Of a stretch of 64,000 nt of DNA, positions 1-8,741 are shown in pieces. Source of the stretch: Lytechinus pictus (lineage: Eukaryota; Echinodermata; Echinoidea; Temnopleuroida; Toxopneustidae); NCBI RefSeq assembly GCF_037042905.1, contig NC_087256.1, positions 29,994,501-30,058,500 of the forward strand. The letters are read 5' to 3'. Both the position numbers and the translations under genes were made by a program. The notes below the pieces were generated by a model. That model made no database searches, had not been told where the DNA came from, and saw only the letters and a list, made by a program, of their open reading frames with translations. The first letter of the stretch is position 1, and every line of letters begins with the position of its first letter.

Positions 1-71
1 AATTGTTTATTTTATTTTTATTGTAATCCTTTATGTTTGGATTTGAAATCAATGAAATAAACTTGAAACTT
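1..71 (+). mobile_element. 3' end of a non-LTR retrotransposon (probable)
   Basis: AT-rich sequence ending in a motif around AATGAAATAAACTTGAAACT, typical of the 3' tail of degenerate LINE elements. It is cut by the window edge. Copy B has no counterpart before its matching start near 5205, so this probably marks the left border of the duplicated unit. Confidence 0.3.
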
Positions 72-329
72 AAACGAATCAAAACATTTTTTAAATATAC
101 TGGCGTGAATGGGGGGGGGGTCATATCCTGACGTCTGACTTTGTGGGAGTGGGGGATAATACAAAAATATAGGTCTACCCTATAAAGTCAAGTGTACGAT
201 CTCTCACTGATGACATAATGCCGTTAATGGAACACGCATGTCAGAACGCAATATTCTCCATATAATCTTTAAAATTTCATTCATTTTTATTGTAAACTTT
301 AAATCACAATAATAAATACACTACGATAT

Positions 330-992
330 TCACACTTATCAAACTGCTATTTTTATGTACAAATTTTCCACCAACACTATACCAACACCCTTCCGAAATA
401 TTTTTGTCTATAATAGAGACATTCATTCATACCCTACTCGACATTCATCTGACTTTCATTTAACAAACCCAAAACTAATAATTGCTCACAAAACAATACG
501 GCATCACGGCCCGGATGTTTGGAACAACATACCGAATGATATCAAACAAGCTGCATCTCTTATATCATTTAAAACTTCACTAAAGAGGTACCTTTTATCT
601 AAATACTTATAAATTCTCACCTGCACACGCACTCACTTGCACACACTTCATCTTGCCCCTTTTTCTTCCCCCTTTCCTTTTATTATATTTTAAGCAATAT
701 AAGATACATCACTTTTAAATAATAAAGACCCAGTATTTTTATTATGGTTTCCATGTAGCCTCTTTTCCCCTGGCTGCTATTATTTCAAGCTTTCAGCTTA
801 CGATAGCTGGCCTCTGCATTTAAATTCATTTGTTATTGTTTACATGAATATTATGTCTATATATCTACTTAACTACTATACAATTGTCACCTTTGTAACT
901 TGATCATTATGTATGTTTGATTTTATATCATTGTTATCAATTTGTAATTTTGATTTATTAATAAATGCAGAAATACCTGCTTAAAAAAAAAA
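330..992 (+). mobile_element. 5'-truncated non-LTR retrotransposon (CR1/L2-like 3' end)
   Basis: The reading frame at 355-612 (85 aa) matches the extreme C-terminus of LINE reverse transcriptase proteins of the CR1/L2/Jockey type: an H-S-Y-x-T-R-H motif, then G-P-D-V-W-N-N-I-P, then S-F-K-T-S-L-K-R-Y-L-L at the end. An AT-rich 3' UTR follows and ends in an A-run at 983-992. The segment interrupts the homology between copies A and B, so it arrived after the duplication or was lost from B. The 5' truncation is usual for target-primed reverse transcription. Confidence 0.7.
355..612 (+). pseudogene. C-terminal remnant of LINE reverse transcriptase ORF2
   Basis: 85 codons carry the conserved tail that follows the reverse transcriptase domain in CR1/L2-like elements, with W-N-N-I-P and a terminal L-K-R-Y-L-L-S-K-Y. 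The catalytic domain is absent, so this is a dead fragment rather than a host gene. The ATG at 355 is incidental. Confidence 0.65.
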
Positions 993-1017
993 TCAATTCC
1001 ACATCATAGCCCCCATC

Positions 1018-1350
1018 TATTTTCCCTCATCTCAAAGCTTCTGCACATGCGCAACATATACGTAATATTGCACGAAATCAAATGCGCGAAGGCATTGTTT
1101 CGTCATAGTCATGTGATCGAATTGGCACTGCTGGTTGGTTGAAAGTTTATTTACGTCACACTGCTTCCCTCAGAAACGAGGTTCGTTGCCATGATCGCAA
1201 CCACAACAAATCCGTTCACTTTCTGATTTATCGTGCAGTCGAGATTACGTAGTGTCTCTTCTTTCGAGTTTCCGAAAGCAATTTCGCAGCAATCTTTGCT
1301 GAAATTATTAGCCTGTCATACTTTAAAGATTGTAGAAACAATCTTTTAAG
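1018..1350 (+). promoter_or_regulatory. Conserved upstream block and 5' UTR exon of gene A
   Basis: Nearly identical to 6484-6812 upstream of gene B, whereas the sequence before it is unrelated in the two copies. Visible motifs are a CRE-like TTACGTCAC, an E-box-like CATGTG, paired TTTC motifs, and a perfect inverted repeat AAAGATTGT/ACAATCTTT just before the splice donor at 1350/1351. I see no clear TATA box. The transcription start is not determined; the last part is inferred to be non-coding exon 1. Confidence 0.55.
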
Positions 1351-1795
1351 GTGAGTTTATAATGATAATAAAAAAAAACACGGAAAAGAGAGGAAATTCA
1401 ATAATGAAATAAAATTCATTCAAGAGTTACCAAACTAAATATGAGAGTACACGGACCAGTATTTGAAAATTCTGGAGAGTCAATCCATCTATCGAATCTA
1501 AATTTATATCAAACGTTTATTAATTCTAAAAATTTAAATGAATAAAAAACTTTTTAGATTACTTGCTAAATTAAATGATTGGGAAAAGCACGGGGGGGGG
1601 GGGTAATGGTAGTCAAAGCGGGACTATGTTCTTACAAAATTATGATAGTAATCTAAAACCGCCTGTGTATTTTTTTCTTTCATAACGGTAAACAGATGTA
1701 TATTGGAAGGCAAGATATTATATTGCCGTATTATGGGATTAAAATATATATTCATTCCGATAACATATTTTTTAAATAATAATTATTTACATTAG
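1351..1795 (+). other. Predicted 5' UTR intron of gene A
   Basis: The donor AAG|GTGAGT lies at 1350/1351. The acceptor TTTACATTAG ends at 1795, placing ACCATGG (strong Kozak context) at the start of exon 2. Gene B keeps both sites (6813-7241). A short upstream reading frame inside would be removed by splicing. Confidence 0.6.
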
Positions 1796-1798
1796 ACC

Positions 1799-2299
1799 AT
1801 GGTGATCATCACTTCTCCAACAGCCATCGAACTGTCGGGTCAGAGACTCCGCCGGGCAAGGCGTATGAACGGTCGCCGTCAACGGCTTGCTCTCGGATCG
1901 GTAGTCGATCACGGAGCTGAAATCGGTACGGCTCTCGACATGACCCAACTCTCCCCGTCGAGCAGTGCTTCTATCCCAGCTGATACAATCTTAGATATAT
2001 CGGCTCAGAGGCAGAGACGGGCACAGAGAATGGCCACAAGACGTCAGCGTCTTAACTTGGGACCATCGTCTGATCATGCTGCAGAAATTGAACAAGTCAT
2101 CCATGACTTTTCTGTCGCAGCATCTTGTGCAGACGCAGAGGCCCTCGAGATCGACGAAGGCAATGATGGAATTGCCATCGAGACTACTGACGTCATGTCT
2201 AACTCGGAAGCTAGCCCTCTTGCCACTTTTTCTCGTTATAGACTTCTACCACAAAAACTGGCAAAGAAGATGAGGAAGTGGTTCGGAAGACGAAGCTAG
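1799..2299 (+). CDS. Orphan basic internal-repeat protein, copy A (166 aa)
   Basis: I do not recognise this family. The protein is Arg-rich and contains two diverged copies of one module, about residues 12-48 and 67-104. Each has the pattern Q-R-x-R-R-A-x-R-M-x-x-R-R-Q-R-L-x-L-G followed by D-H-x-A-E-I. A Ser/Ala-rich spacer separates them. An acidic, Ser/Thr-rich segment follows, then a strongly basic amphipathic C-terminus (LPQKLAKKMRKWFGRRS). There is no signal peptide or membrane segment, so a nuclear or cytoplasmic product is likelier than a secreted one. The start is supported by ACCATGG directly after the predicted acceptor. Coding status is supported by the intact paralogue at 7245-7739, whose length difference is exactly two codons. 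Function is unknown; nucleic-acid or membrane-surface binding would fit the charge pattern but is only inference. Confidence 0.75.
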   Translation: MVIITSPTAIELSGQRLRRARRMNGRRQRLALGSVVDHGAEIGTALDMTQLSPSSSASIPADTILDISAQRQRRAQRMATRRQRLNLGPSSDHAAEIEQVIHDFSVAASCADAEALEIDEGNDGIAIETTDVMSNSEASPLATFSRYRLLPQKLAKKMRKWFGRRS

Positions 2300-2620
2300 T
2301 TTTCTTTTCTTATATTCGATCGAATATTTATCTTATATATAATGTATATAGTCTATATTTCAAACAAAAAATCATTGATCTGAAAACAATCACTGATTAA
2401 TAGATGTGCTCGCGTATAAGGAGCCGGGGGGCATTCTCGACTTTTGGTATTCAAAATTATTTATTATGCAAAAATATATATCTACCTGTGCTAGTCAAAA
2501 ACGAAATATTATCTCCGAGATGGGTCATACAATCTTTGTGCGTTTCTTTAACAAACTTTGAAAATATCACCAATATCGATTGAACCTGTAAATATTAAAA
2601 TGTCATCAACCGATGAGTTA
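2300..2620 (+). other. 3' flank / probable 3' UTR of gene A (contains the unoccupied insertion site)
   Basis: AT-rich, with a palindrome ATTCGATCGAAT just after the stop. Around 2521-2533 the sequence GGGTCATACAAT continues directly into CTTTGTGCG. This is the uninterrupted counterpart of the point in copy B where the LTR retrotransposon entered. No AATAAA occurs close to the stop; the first candidate lies near 2893, inside the following repeat. Confidence 0.6.
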
Positions 2621-2669
2621 AAAAATTGATTTTTGTACACAAAAACCAGCAAGAAGGGCATGGGACCAG

Positions 2670-3105
2670 GCCTAGTGAACTGTCTAATATGGTCATTTTA
2701 CCGGTTTATTTCCAATTCGTCCTATTGCCACATCGTCTACTTTCATTTGGTCTACTATCAGTTCGTCCACTATCCACATGGTCTAATTGCCAATTTGTCT
2801 ACTCACCATTTCGTCTAATAACCAGTTGATCCAATAGCCTTTTAGTCCATATATCATTTGGTCTAATTGGACTAAGTGTTAATTGGGCAAAATGAATAAA
2901 AATGAAATGGATATTAGACCAACTGGGTATGAGACGAAATGGTCATAGACGAAACGGTGATTAGATGAATTGATGATTGGACCAAATGATTGTTAGATGA
3001 AATGTTGATGGACGGAATCACATTAGACTAAATGAAATAAACCATGTGGTGAGTGGACGAGTTGGCAGTAGACGAATTGCCAATTGACAATTTTACCTTC
3101 CAATG
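2670..3105. repeat. Fold-back repeat built of GGTCTAAT/CGTCTA modules
   Basis: The left half repeats short phrases such as TTGGTCTA, TTCGTCCA and CGTCTAAT every 14-18 bp. The right half carries their reverse complements (TAGACGAA, TTAGACCA, GTGGACGA), so the element can fold on itself. Matching loci are at 19405-19812, 37700-38090, 51020-51215 and 57955-58085. The family is not identified; a non-autonomous fold-back transposon is plausible. Confidence 0.6.
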
Positions 3106-3503
3106 GTAACTACCATAACAATTGCTTAAAAACCAATCAAAATTAATGATGTTTTTACGGAAGTTGCCACTGGATGGCAAAATATACCATAATAATATAT
3201 ATATTTTGGGGGCAATGGGCTCCAGGCCCTATTACATAATAGCTTACTTTTCTAGGGGTGAATTGACATTATGGGTAATTGACATGAAAATCATGGTGGA
3301 AATTAAAAATGAAAAGTTACAAATAATTTGGGAATTGAAGAACAAACAATTCTTATAAACATATTATAATTTAGTACTATTGTAAATAAAACAACATTTT
3401 TTTAATAAAAATATATTGAGGATTTTTTTCTTTTCTTCTGTTTATCGTGTCCCTGTTAAACATACATAATTATAAACCATGTGATGACAATGAGATAATA
3501 AAT
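3106..3503. other. AT-rich spacer shared by both duplicates
   Basis: Near-identical to 19813-20218. It contains a short open frame (3122-3358) that is not maintained in copy B, so it is not treated as a gene. Nothing else recognised. Confidence 0.4.
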
Positions 3504-4600
3504 GGAACTTGGGTGATGATGATGATTATGATGTAATGATGAAGGTGATGATGATGATGATGATGATGGTGATGAAGATGATGTTGATGATGAAGGTGAT
3601 GATGATGATGATAGTGATGATGATTATGATGTAATGATGAAGGTGATGATGGTGATGATGATTATGATGTAATGATGACGGTGATGATGATAATGATGAT
3701 GATGATGATTATGATGTAATGATGAAGGTGATGATGGTGATGATGGTGATGGTGATGATGGTGATGAAGATGATGATGGTGATGATGATGATGATGATGG
3801 TGATGAAGATGATGTTGATGATGAAGGTGATGATGATGATGATGATGGTGATGATGATTATGATGTAATGATGAAGGTGATGATGATGATGATGGTGATG
3901 ATGATTATGATGTAATGATGAAGGTGATGATGATGATGATGTTGATGATGATTATGAGGTAATGATGAAGGTGATGATGATAATGATGATGATAATGATG
4001 ATGATGATGGTGATGATGATGATGGTGATGAAGATGATGATGGTGATGATGATGATGATGATGATGATGATGGTGATGAAGATGATGTTGATGATGAAGG
4101 TGATGATGATGATGATGGTGATGATGATTATGATGTAATGATGAAGGTGATGATGATAATGATGATGATAATGATGATGATGATGATGATGATGGTGATG
4201 ATGGTAATGGTGATGATGGTGATGAAGATGGTGATGATGATGATGATGATGGTGATGATGAAGATTATGTTGATGATGAAGGTGATGATGATGATGATGG
4301 TGATGATGATTATGATGTAATGATGAAGGTGATGATGATGGTGATGATGATTATGATGTAAAGATGAAGGTGATGATGATAATGATAATGATGATGATGA
4401 TGATAATGATGATTATGGTGATCATAAATTATGGTGATGATGATGGTGATGATAGTGATGATGATGGTGATGATGATGGTGATGATGATGATGATGACGA
4501 TGATGATAATGATGATGATGACGATGATGATAATGATGATGACGATGATGGTGATGGTGATGACAGCGATAATGGTGATGCTGGATTTATCAATATAAAA
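3504..4600. repeat. Expanded GAT microsatellite (about 1.1 kb)
   Basis: Imperfect (GAT)n with a recurring longer module containing GATTATGATGTAATGATGAAG. Copy B has only about 220 bp at the same position (20219-20440), so the tract expanded in A or contracted in B. Open frames of poly-Met or poly-Asp across it are artefacts of the triplet repeat. Confidence 0.95.
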
Positions 4601-5031
4601 TGATTCTCATTTTTAAACAAGTGGAACGCTTCTGGCAATCCAATATAGCAGCAATGTTGACTTTGAAAACAACTAAGATGAATAATTATTCTAAAAAAAT
4701 ACCATTTATATAATAAGTTCATTGATCCTAAATGACCTTTGACCTTAATCATGTGACCAGAAACCTGTGCAAGATGATCAGTGATACTTGGTTATACCCT
4801 TATGCCCACATTTCATGAGCTATATAGATCCATAAACTTACCAAGTTAAGATGACATTTAAAAAAATACTTCTAACATGGTCAAGGTTCATGACCCCAAA
4901 TGACCGTTGACCTTTTACATGTGACCTTAAACTCCTGCAAAATGATCAGTGGTACTTGGTTGTTCTAATGTCCACATTTCATGAACTAGATCCATATAAT
5001 TTTCAAAGTTATAATGACATTAATTAAACAA
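4601..5031. repeat. TGACCTTTGACC-type dispersed repeat, copy 1
   Basis: Contains an element header (around 4619-4680, similar to 29418-29490) and two diverged units with TGACCTTTGACCTT, CATGTGACC, CAGTGATACTTGGTT and TTTCATGAACTAGATCCAT. It belongs to the same family as 20437-21095 and 29378-30505. Confidence 0.75.
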
Positions 5032-5439
5032 TTGGAACTCCCGCTCTCAATTTATTCTTTATACAAGATTTTGGTCATGACAAATCCTTACGTTTAGCTT
5101 ATTGCCAATGTTATATCCGCTGCATCATGAGAGTATGGTTAAAATAAGTCCATTTATGAATTGCATGACTCCAGTGACTTTATAAGGTTATAACTTTGAT
5201 CATAAACGAATCAAATCATTCTTTGATCATACTGGTGTTAATGGGGGGGGGGGGGTGCGTTCCTATCCTGACGCTGTGGGATTGGGGGATTATAAACAAA
5301 ATAGAGGTCCACCCTATATTTCAAGTGAAGTGTACGATCTCTAACACTTGAGCATGTCAGAACAGTAATAATTATTTTCCATATATCTTTAAAATTTCAT
5401 TCATTTTTATAGGAATCTTTAAATCGCATTAATAAACAA

Positions 5440-6463
5440 AACAATCCAATAAATATTTCAAATACGAATTTTGCTCAAAATTTTGAATTTTGCATAATTT
5501 CCCAATGTCATCTTAAAAATTATTCAAAAACTTTCCTTTTTGCGATCTCTACTTTTTCATTAGCATCATCGTGCCATTTCCACGTTTTTTGGAAATTTAT
5601 ATCGTGGCCAGTGATAGCCTATATTTAATAATGCACTCCTTTCCCCGATAATCATGATCCTTTTTTTCCATTCTCATCTGACCTGTAACCATTGAGCAAA
5701 ATGAGTTTTTATTGTATCTGGACTGTTTAATCATTTTTGCTCTTTTTTGTATAACTTCATATTTCTTTTTCCTTTTTTTTTATACGATACGCTGAATATG
5801 CTTTGTAATATAACATTATTTTACACAAATAAGCAACTATTTCCAGGCTCGCTCACTACGTTCACTCGCCGCACTTCTCAACCCATTACACACCCCTTGA
5901 AAGACGTTTTTGGACATTATCCTATGTTCCAACTAAGAAAATTTTGCTCCCTTGCTTCACTAGCTCGCATTAGGATATTAACTGCAATCCAGTACTGTAT
6001 ATCACAACAAAACCATTACAATAGAAAATTAATCAGTAAAACAAAGATCGTAATAATATTATGCCTTGAACTGACATCATTCAAAGTGATGGATGGTAGT
6101 ATTATGTACACGGATATTTTATACCTCTGTATACATATAACCCTTGATGTGATAATTACACTTTGAAGAACGTTTTTGGATAACATTCTGTCTTCCAACT
6201 ACTGAAAATCTGCTCGCTCGAATATTGACATGAACTGCAATTCAATAATTCATATCACAACAAAACCATTACAATATACTCATCGAAATAAAACTGTGAT
6301 AGGCCTATAAGTTAGTGAAAGGTGGTGGCATTATGTACACGGTTATATATACCCCCTTTTTTTGGGGGTGTTCCCCAATAATATCTTTGAATTTTCATGT
6401 CAATAATGCTATCACCCCCACTATGTAGGGACCAGATTTAAGCTTCCGGCGCCAATGTTCAAG
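5440..6463. repeat. Copy-B-specific block with a 265 bp direct repeat
   Basis: Two diverged repeats start at about 5897 and 6162. Both begin with a GAA-GACGTTTTTGGA-like phrase, share ATCACAACAAAACCATTACAAT, and end with ATGTACACGG. An upstream phrase rich in GCTCGCTCAC lies at about 5846. The open frame at 5747-6166 shows no family resemblance. Origin unknown. Confidence 0.5.
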
Positions 6464-6483
6464 AATCAATTTCACATGGCACT

Positions 6484-6812
6484 TTTCCTCATCTCAAAGC
6501 TTATGCACATGCGCAACATATACGTAACACTACACGAAATCAAATACGCGAAGGCATTGTTTCGTCATAGTCATGTGATCGAATCGGCACTGCTGGTTGG
6601 TTGAAAGTTTATTTACGTCACGCTGCTTCCCTTAGAAACCACGCTCGTTGCCACGATCGCAACCACAACAAATCCGTTCACTTTCTGATTTATCGTGCAA
6701 TCGAGAACACGTAGTGTCTCTTCTTTCGAGTTTCCGAAAGCAATTTTGCAGCAATCTTTGCTCAAATTCTTAGCCTATCATACTTTAAAGATTGTAGAAA
6801 CAATCTTTTGAG
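6484..6812 (+). promoter_or_regulatory. Conserved upstream block and 5' UTR exon of gene B
   Basis: Matches 1018-1350 with few substitutions, including the CRE-like TTACGTCAC, CATGTG, the paired TTTC motifs and the AAAGATTGT/ACAATCTTT inverted repeat beside the splice donor GAG|GTGAGT at 6812/6813. Conservation limited to this block suggests it is the functional promoter and first exon. Confidence 0.55.
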
Positions 6813-7241
6813 GTGAGTTTATAATAATAATAAAAAACGGGGAAAATAGGAAATTCAATTATGAAAGAAAATTCATTCCAGAGTTACCAAACTAAATATG
6901 ACACGGACCAGTATTTGAAAATTCTGTAGAGTCAATCCGTCTATCGAATCTAAATTTATATCAAACGTTTACTAATTCTAAAAATCTAAATGAAAAAAAA
7001 ATCTTTTTATATTAATTGCTAAATTAAATGATTGGGAAAAGCATGGGGGGTAATGGTAGTCGAAGCGGGACTATGTTCTTGCAAAATTATGATAGTAATC
7101 TCAAACCGCCTGTGTATTTTTTCTTTCATAACGGCAAATAGATGTATATTGGAAGGCAAGATATTATATTGCCGTATTATGGGATTAAAATATATATTCA
7201 TTCCGATAACATATTTTTAAAATTATAATTCTTTACATTAG
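6813..7241 (+). other. Predicted 5' UTR intron of gene B
   Basis: Donor GTGAGT at 6813 and acceptor CTTTACATTAG ending at 7241, directly followed by ACCATGG. It corresponds to 1351-1795 in gene A. Confidence 0.6.
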
Positions 7242-7244
7242 ACC

Positions 7245-7739
7245 ATGGTGATCATCACTACTCCAACAGATATCGAACTGTCGGGTCAGAGACTCCGCCG
7301 AGCAAGGCGTATGAACGGTCGCCGTCAACGACTTGCTCTCGGCTCGGTAGTCGATCACGGAGCTGAAATCTGTACGGCTCTCGACATGGCCCAACTCTCC
7401 CCGTCGAGCAGTGCTTCTATTCCAACCGATACAATCTTAGATATATCGGTTCAGAGGCAGAGACGGGCACAGAGAATAGCCACAAGACGTCAGCGTCTTA
7501 ACTTGGGACCATCGTCTGATCATGCTGCAGAAATTGAACAAGTCATCCATGACTTTTCTGTCGCAGCATCTTGTGCAGACGCAGAGGCCCTCGACGAAGG
7601 CAATGATAAAATTGCCATCGAGACTACTGACGTCATGTCTAACTCGGAAGCTAGCTCTCTTGCCACTTTTGCTCGTTTTAGACTTATACCACAAAAACTG
7701 GCAAAGAAGATGAGGAAGTGGTTCGGAAGACGAAGCTAG
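7245..7739 (+). CDS. Orphan basic internal-repeat protein, copy B (164 aa)
   Basis: Paralogue of the 166 aa protein at 1799-2299, with the same two Arg-rich modules, acidic spacer and unchanged basic C-terminus. I count 12 replacement codons, one in-frame two-codon deletion and about four purely silent codon changes between the copies. The frame is preserved but amino-acid change is frequent. The LTR retrotransposon begins 244 bp after the stop codon. The transcript may therefore end in retroviral-type LTR sequence (AATAAA at 8348) rather than its original 3' end. Function unknown. Confidence 0.75.
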   Translation: MVIITTPTDIELSGQRLRRARRMNGRRQRLALGSVVDHGAEICTALDMAQLSPSSSASIPTDTILDISVQRQRRAQRIATRRQRLNLGPSSDHAAEIEQVIHDFSVAASCADAEALDEGNDKIAIETTDVMSNSEASSLATFARFRLIPQKLAKKMRKWFGRRS

Positions 7740-7983
7740 TTTTCTTTTCTTATATTCGATCGAATATTTATCTTGTATATAATGTATATAGTCTATATTT
7801 CAAACAAAACCATCATTGATCTAAAAAAAATTTCACTGATTAACAGATATGCACGCGGAAAGGAATGGGGGGGGGGCATTGTCGACTACTGGATTTCAAA
7901 ATCATTCATTATGCAAAAAAAAAATATATATAATGTACCTGTGCTTGTCAAAAACGAAATATCTCAGAGATGGGTCATACAAT
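7740..7983 (+). other. 3' flank of gene B up to the retrotransposon
   Basis: Matches 2300-2533 of copy A, including the ATTCGATCGAAT palindrome. It ends in GGGTCATACAAT, of which the final CAAT is the target-site duplication of the LTR element. Confidence 0.7.
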
Positions 7984-8406
7984 TGTGGTAATGCGATTGT
8001 TACGTATCCTATTGTTACGTAACATCGCTGGTTGCAGAGTTGTGCGCCTTTTTGCATCAACACGCAACGCGTTGTTAGATGCGTTGCGATGCAACACATT
8101 TTCTTTTCAACTTTGTCTAGTCAGAGAAACAGATTTCCTCTCGAGAGCAGACCTGTGTAACTTTATTTTCTTGTGCTGATCAACATGATCAACGACCATA
8201 TTTAGCATCTGAATATATAAATTGTTATGTTGGAATGTTTTACAACGGCTTATTGACTGCTTGCTTATCGTCACCAATAGATAAGACTTTATAGTTCCAG
8301 ATTGTTTCAGGAATCACTAAATTCTCGGGGCTGTTTTTGATGTGACTAATAAATGTTTTTGAACCAAGACCTACAATTCACGTTTCGTCTGTTTGAGCCC
8401 TCAACA
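7984..8406 (+). repeat. 5' LTR
   Basis: TG...CA bounded, 423 bp. It has a TATA-like TATATAA at 8214 and a polyadenylation signal AATAAA at 8348, so U3-R-U5 order can be inferred, with R beginning shortly after the TATA box. It is preceded by target-duplication CAAT. Confidence 0.95.
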
Positions 8407-8408
8407 AA

Positions 8409-8426
8409 TGGTGTCAGAAGTGGGAT
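8409..8426 (+). other. Primer-binding site for tRNA-Leu
   Basis: TGGTGTCAGAAGTGGGAT lies two bases after the 5' LTR. It is complementary to the 3' end, including CCA, of animal tRNA-Leu of the CAA-anticodon type. This sets where minus-strand DNA synthesis starts. Confidence 0.85.
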
Positions 8427-8741
8427 ACTGAAGATGACCTCGTCGGACATCACCGAACGAAACTGAAGTGAGTGGATGCAGGGAAAACAGCCCCGGACCC
8501 GGAATAACAGCTTCATATAACCAGGTTTCAATTCAGAGAGACAGTTCAGATGGTGAAATTTTGAATGTAAATTGAGATTTATTAAGACTATCTATTCATT
8601 ATAATAATAGTATTTTAATGATTGTAGATGTACTGTCCATGAGATATATATTGATTATTGAAGCTTATATGGTATTAACGTGGAATTAAGGATTATCAGT
8701 ATAATTTAGCACTTGTTACTTTTGGGTATCACTTGTGAATT
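8427..8741 (+). other. Retrotransposon 5' leader
   Basis: Non-coding leader between primer-binding site and gag; it probably contains the packaging signal. Nothing specific can be pointed to. Confidence 0.5.

Larger units (their letters stand above)
72..5031 (+). repeat. Tandem segmental duplication, copy A
   Basis: Collinear with copy B (about 5190-7983 plus 19247-20735). Shared in order are an oligo-G block (about 90-318 against 5205-5438), a promoter and gene (about 992-2600), a GGTCTAAT fold-back repeat, an AT-rich segment, a GAT microsatellite, and TGACCTTTGACC-type repeats. Differences are a LINE insertion at about 330-992 in this copy only, a much longer GAT tract, and no LTR element. 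Borders are approximate because they were judged by eye. Confidence 0.8.

Noticed and set aside
4138..4752. Open frames of poly-Met, poly-Asp and poly-Ser over the GAT tract
   Set aside because: They are simple translations of the triplet repeat in different frames, with no unique sequence.
5747..6166. 139-codon frame in copy B
   Set aside because: It crosses the start of a 265 bp direct repeat and the second repeat does not keep it open; no family motif.
1799..7739. Identification of the tandem genes as SpTransformer (185/333) or homeobox genes
   Set aside because: No leader peptide, Gly-rich or His-rich region and no homeodomain; only the microsatellite setting is similar.
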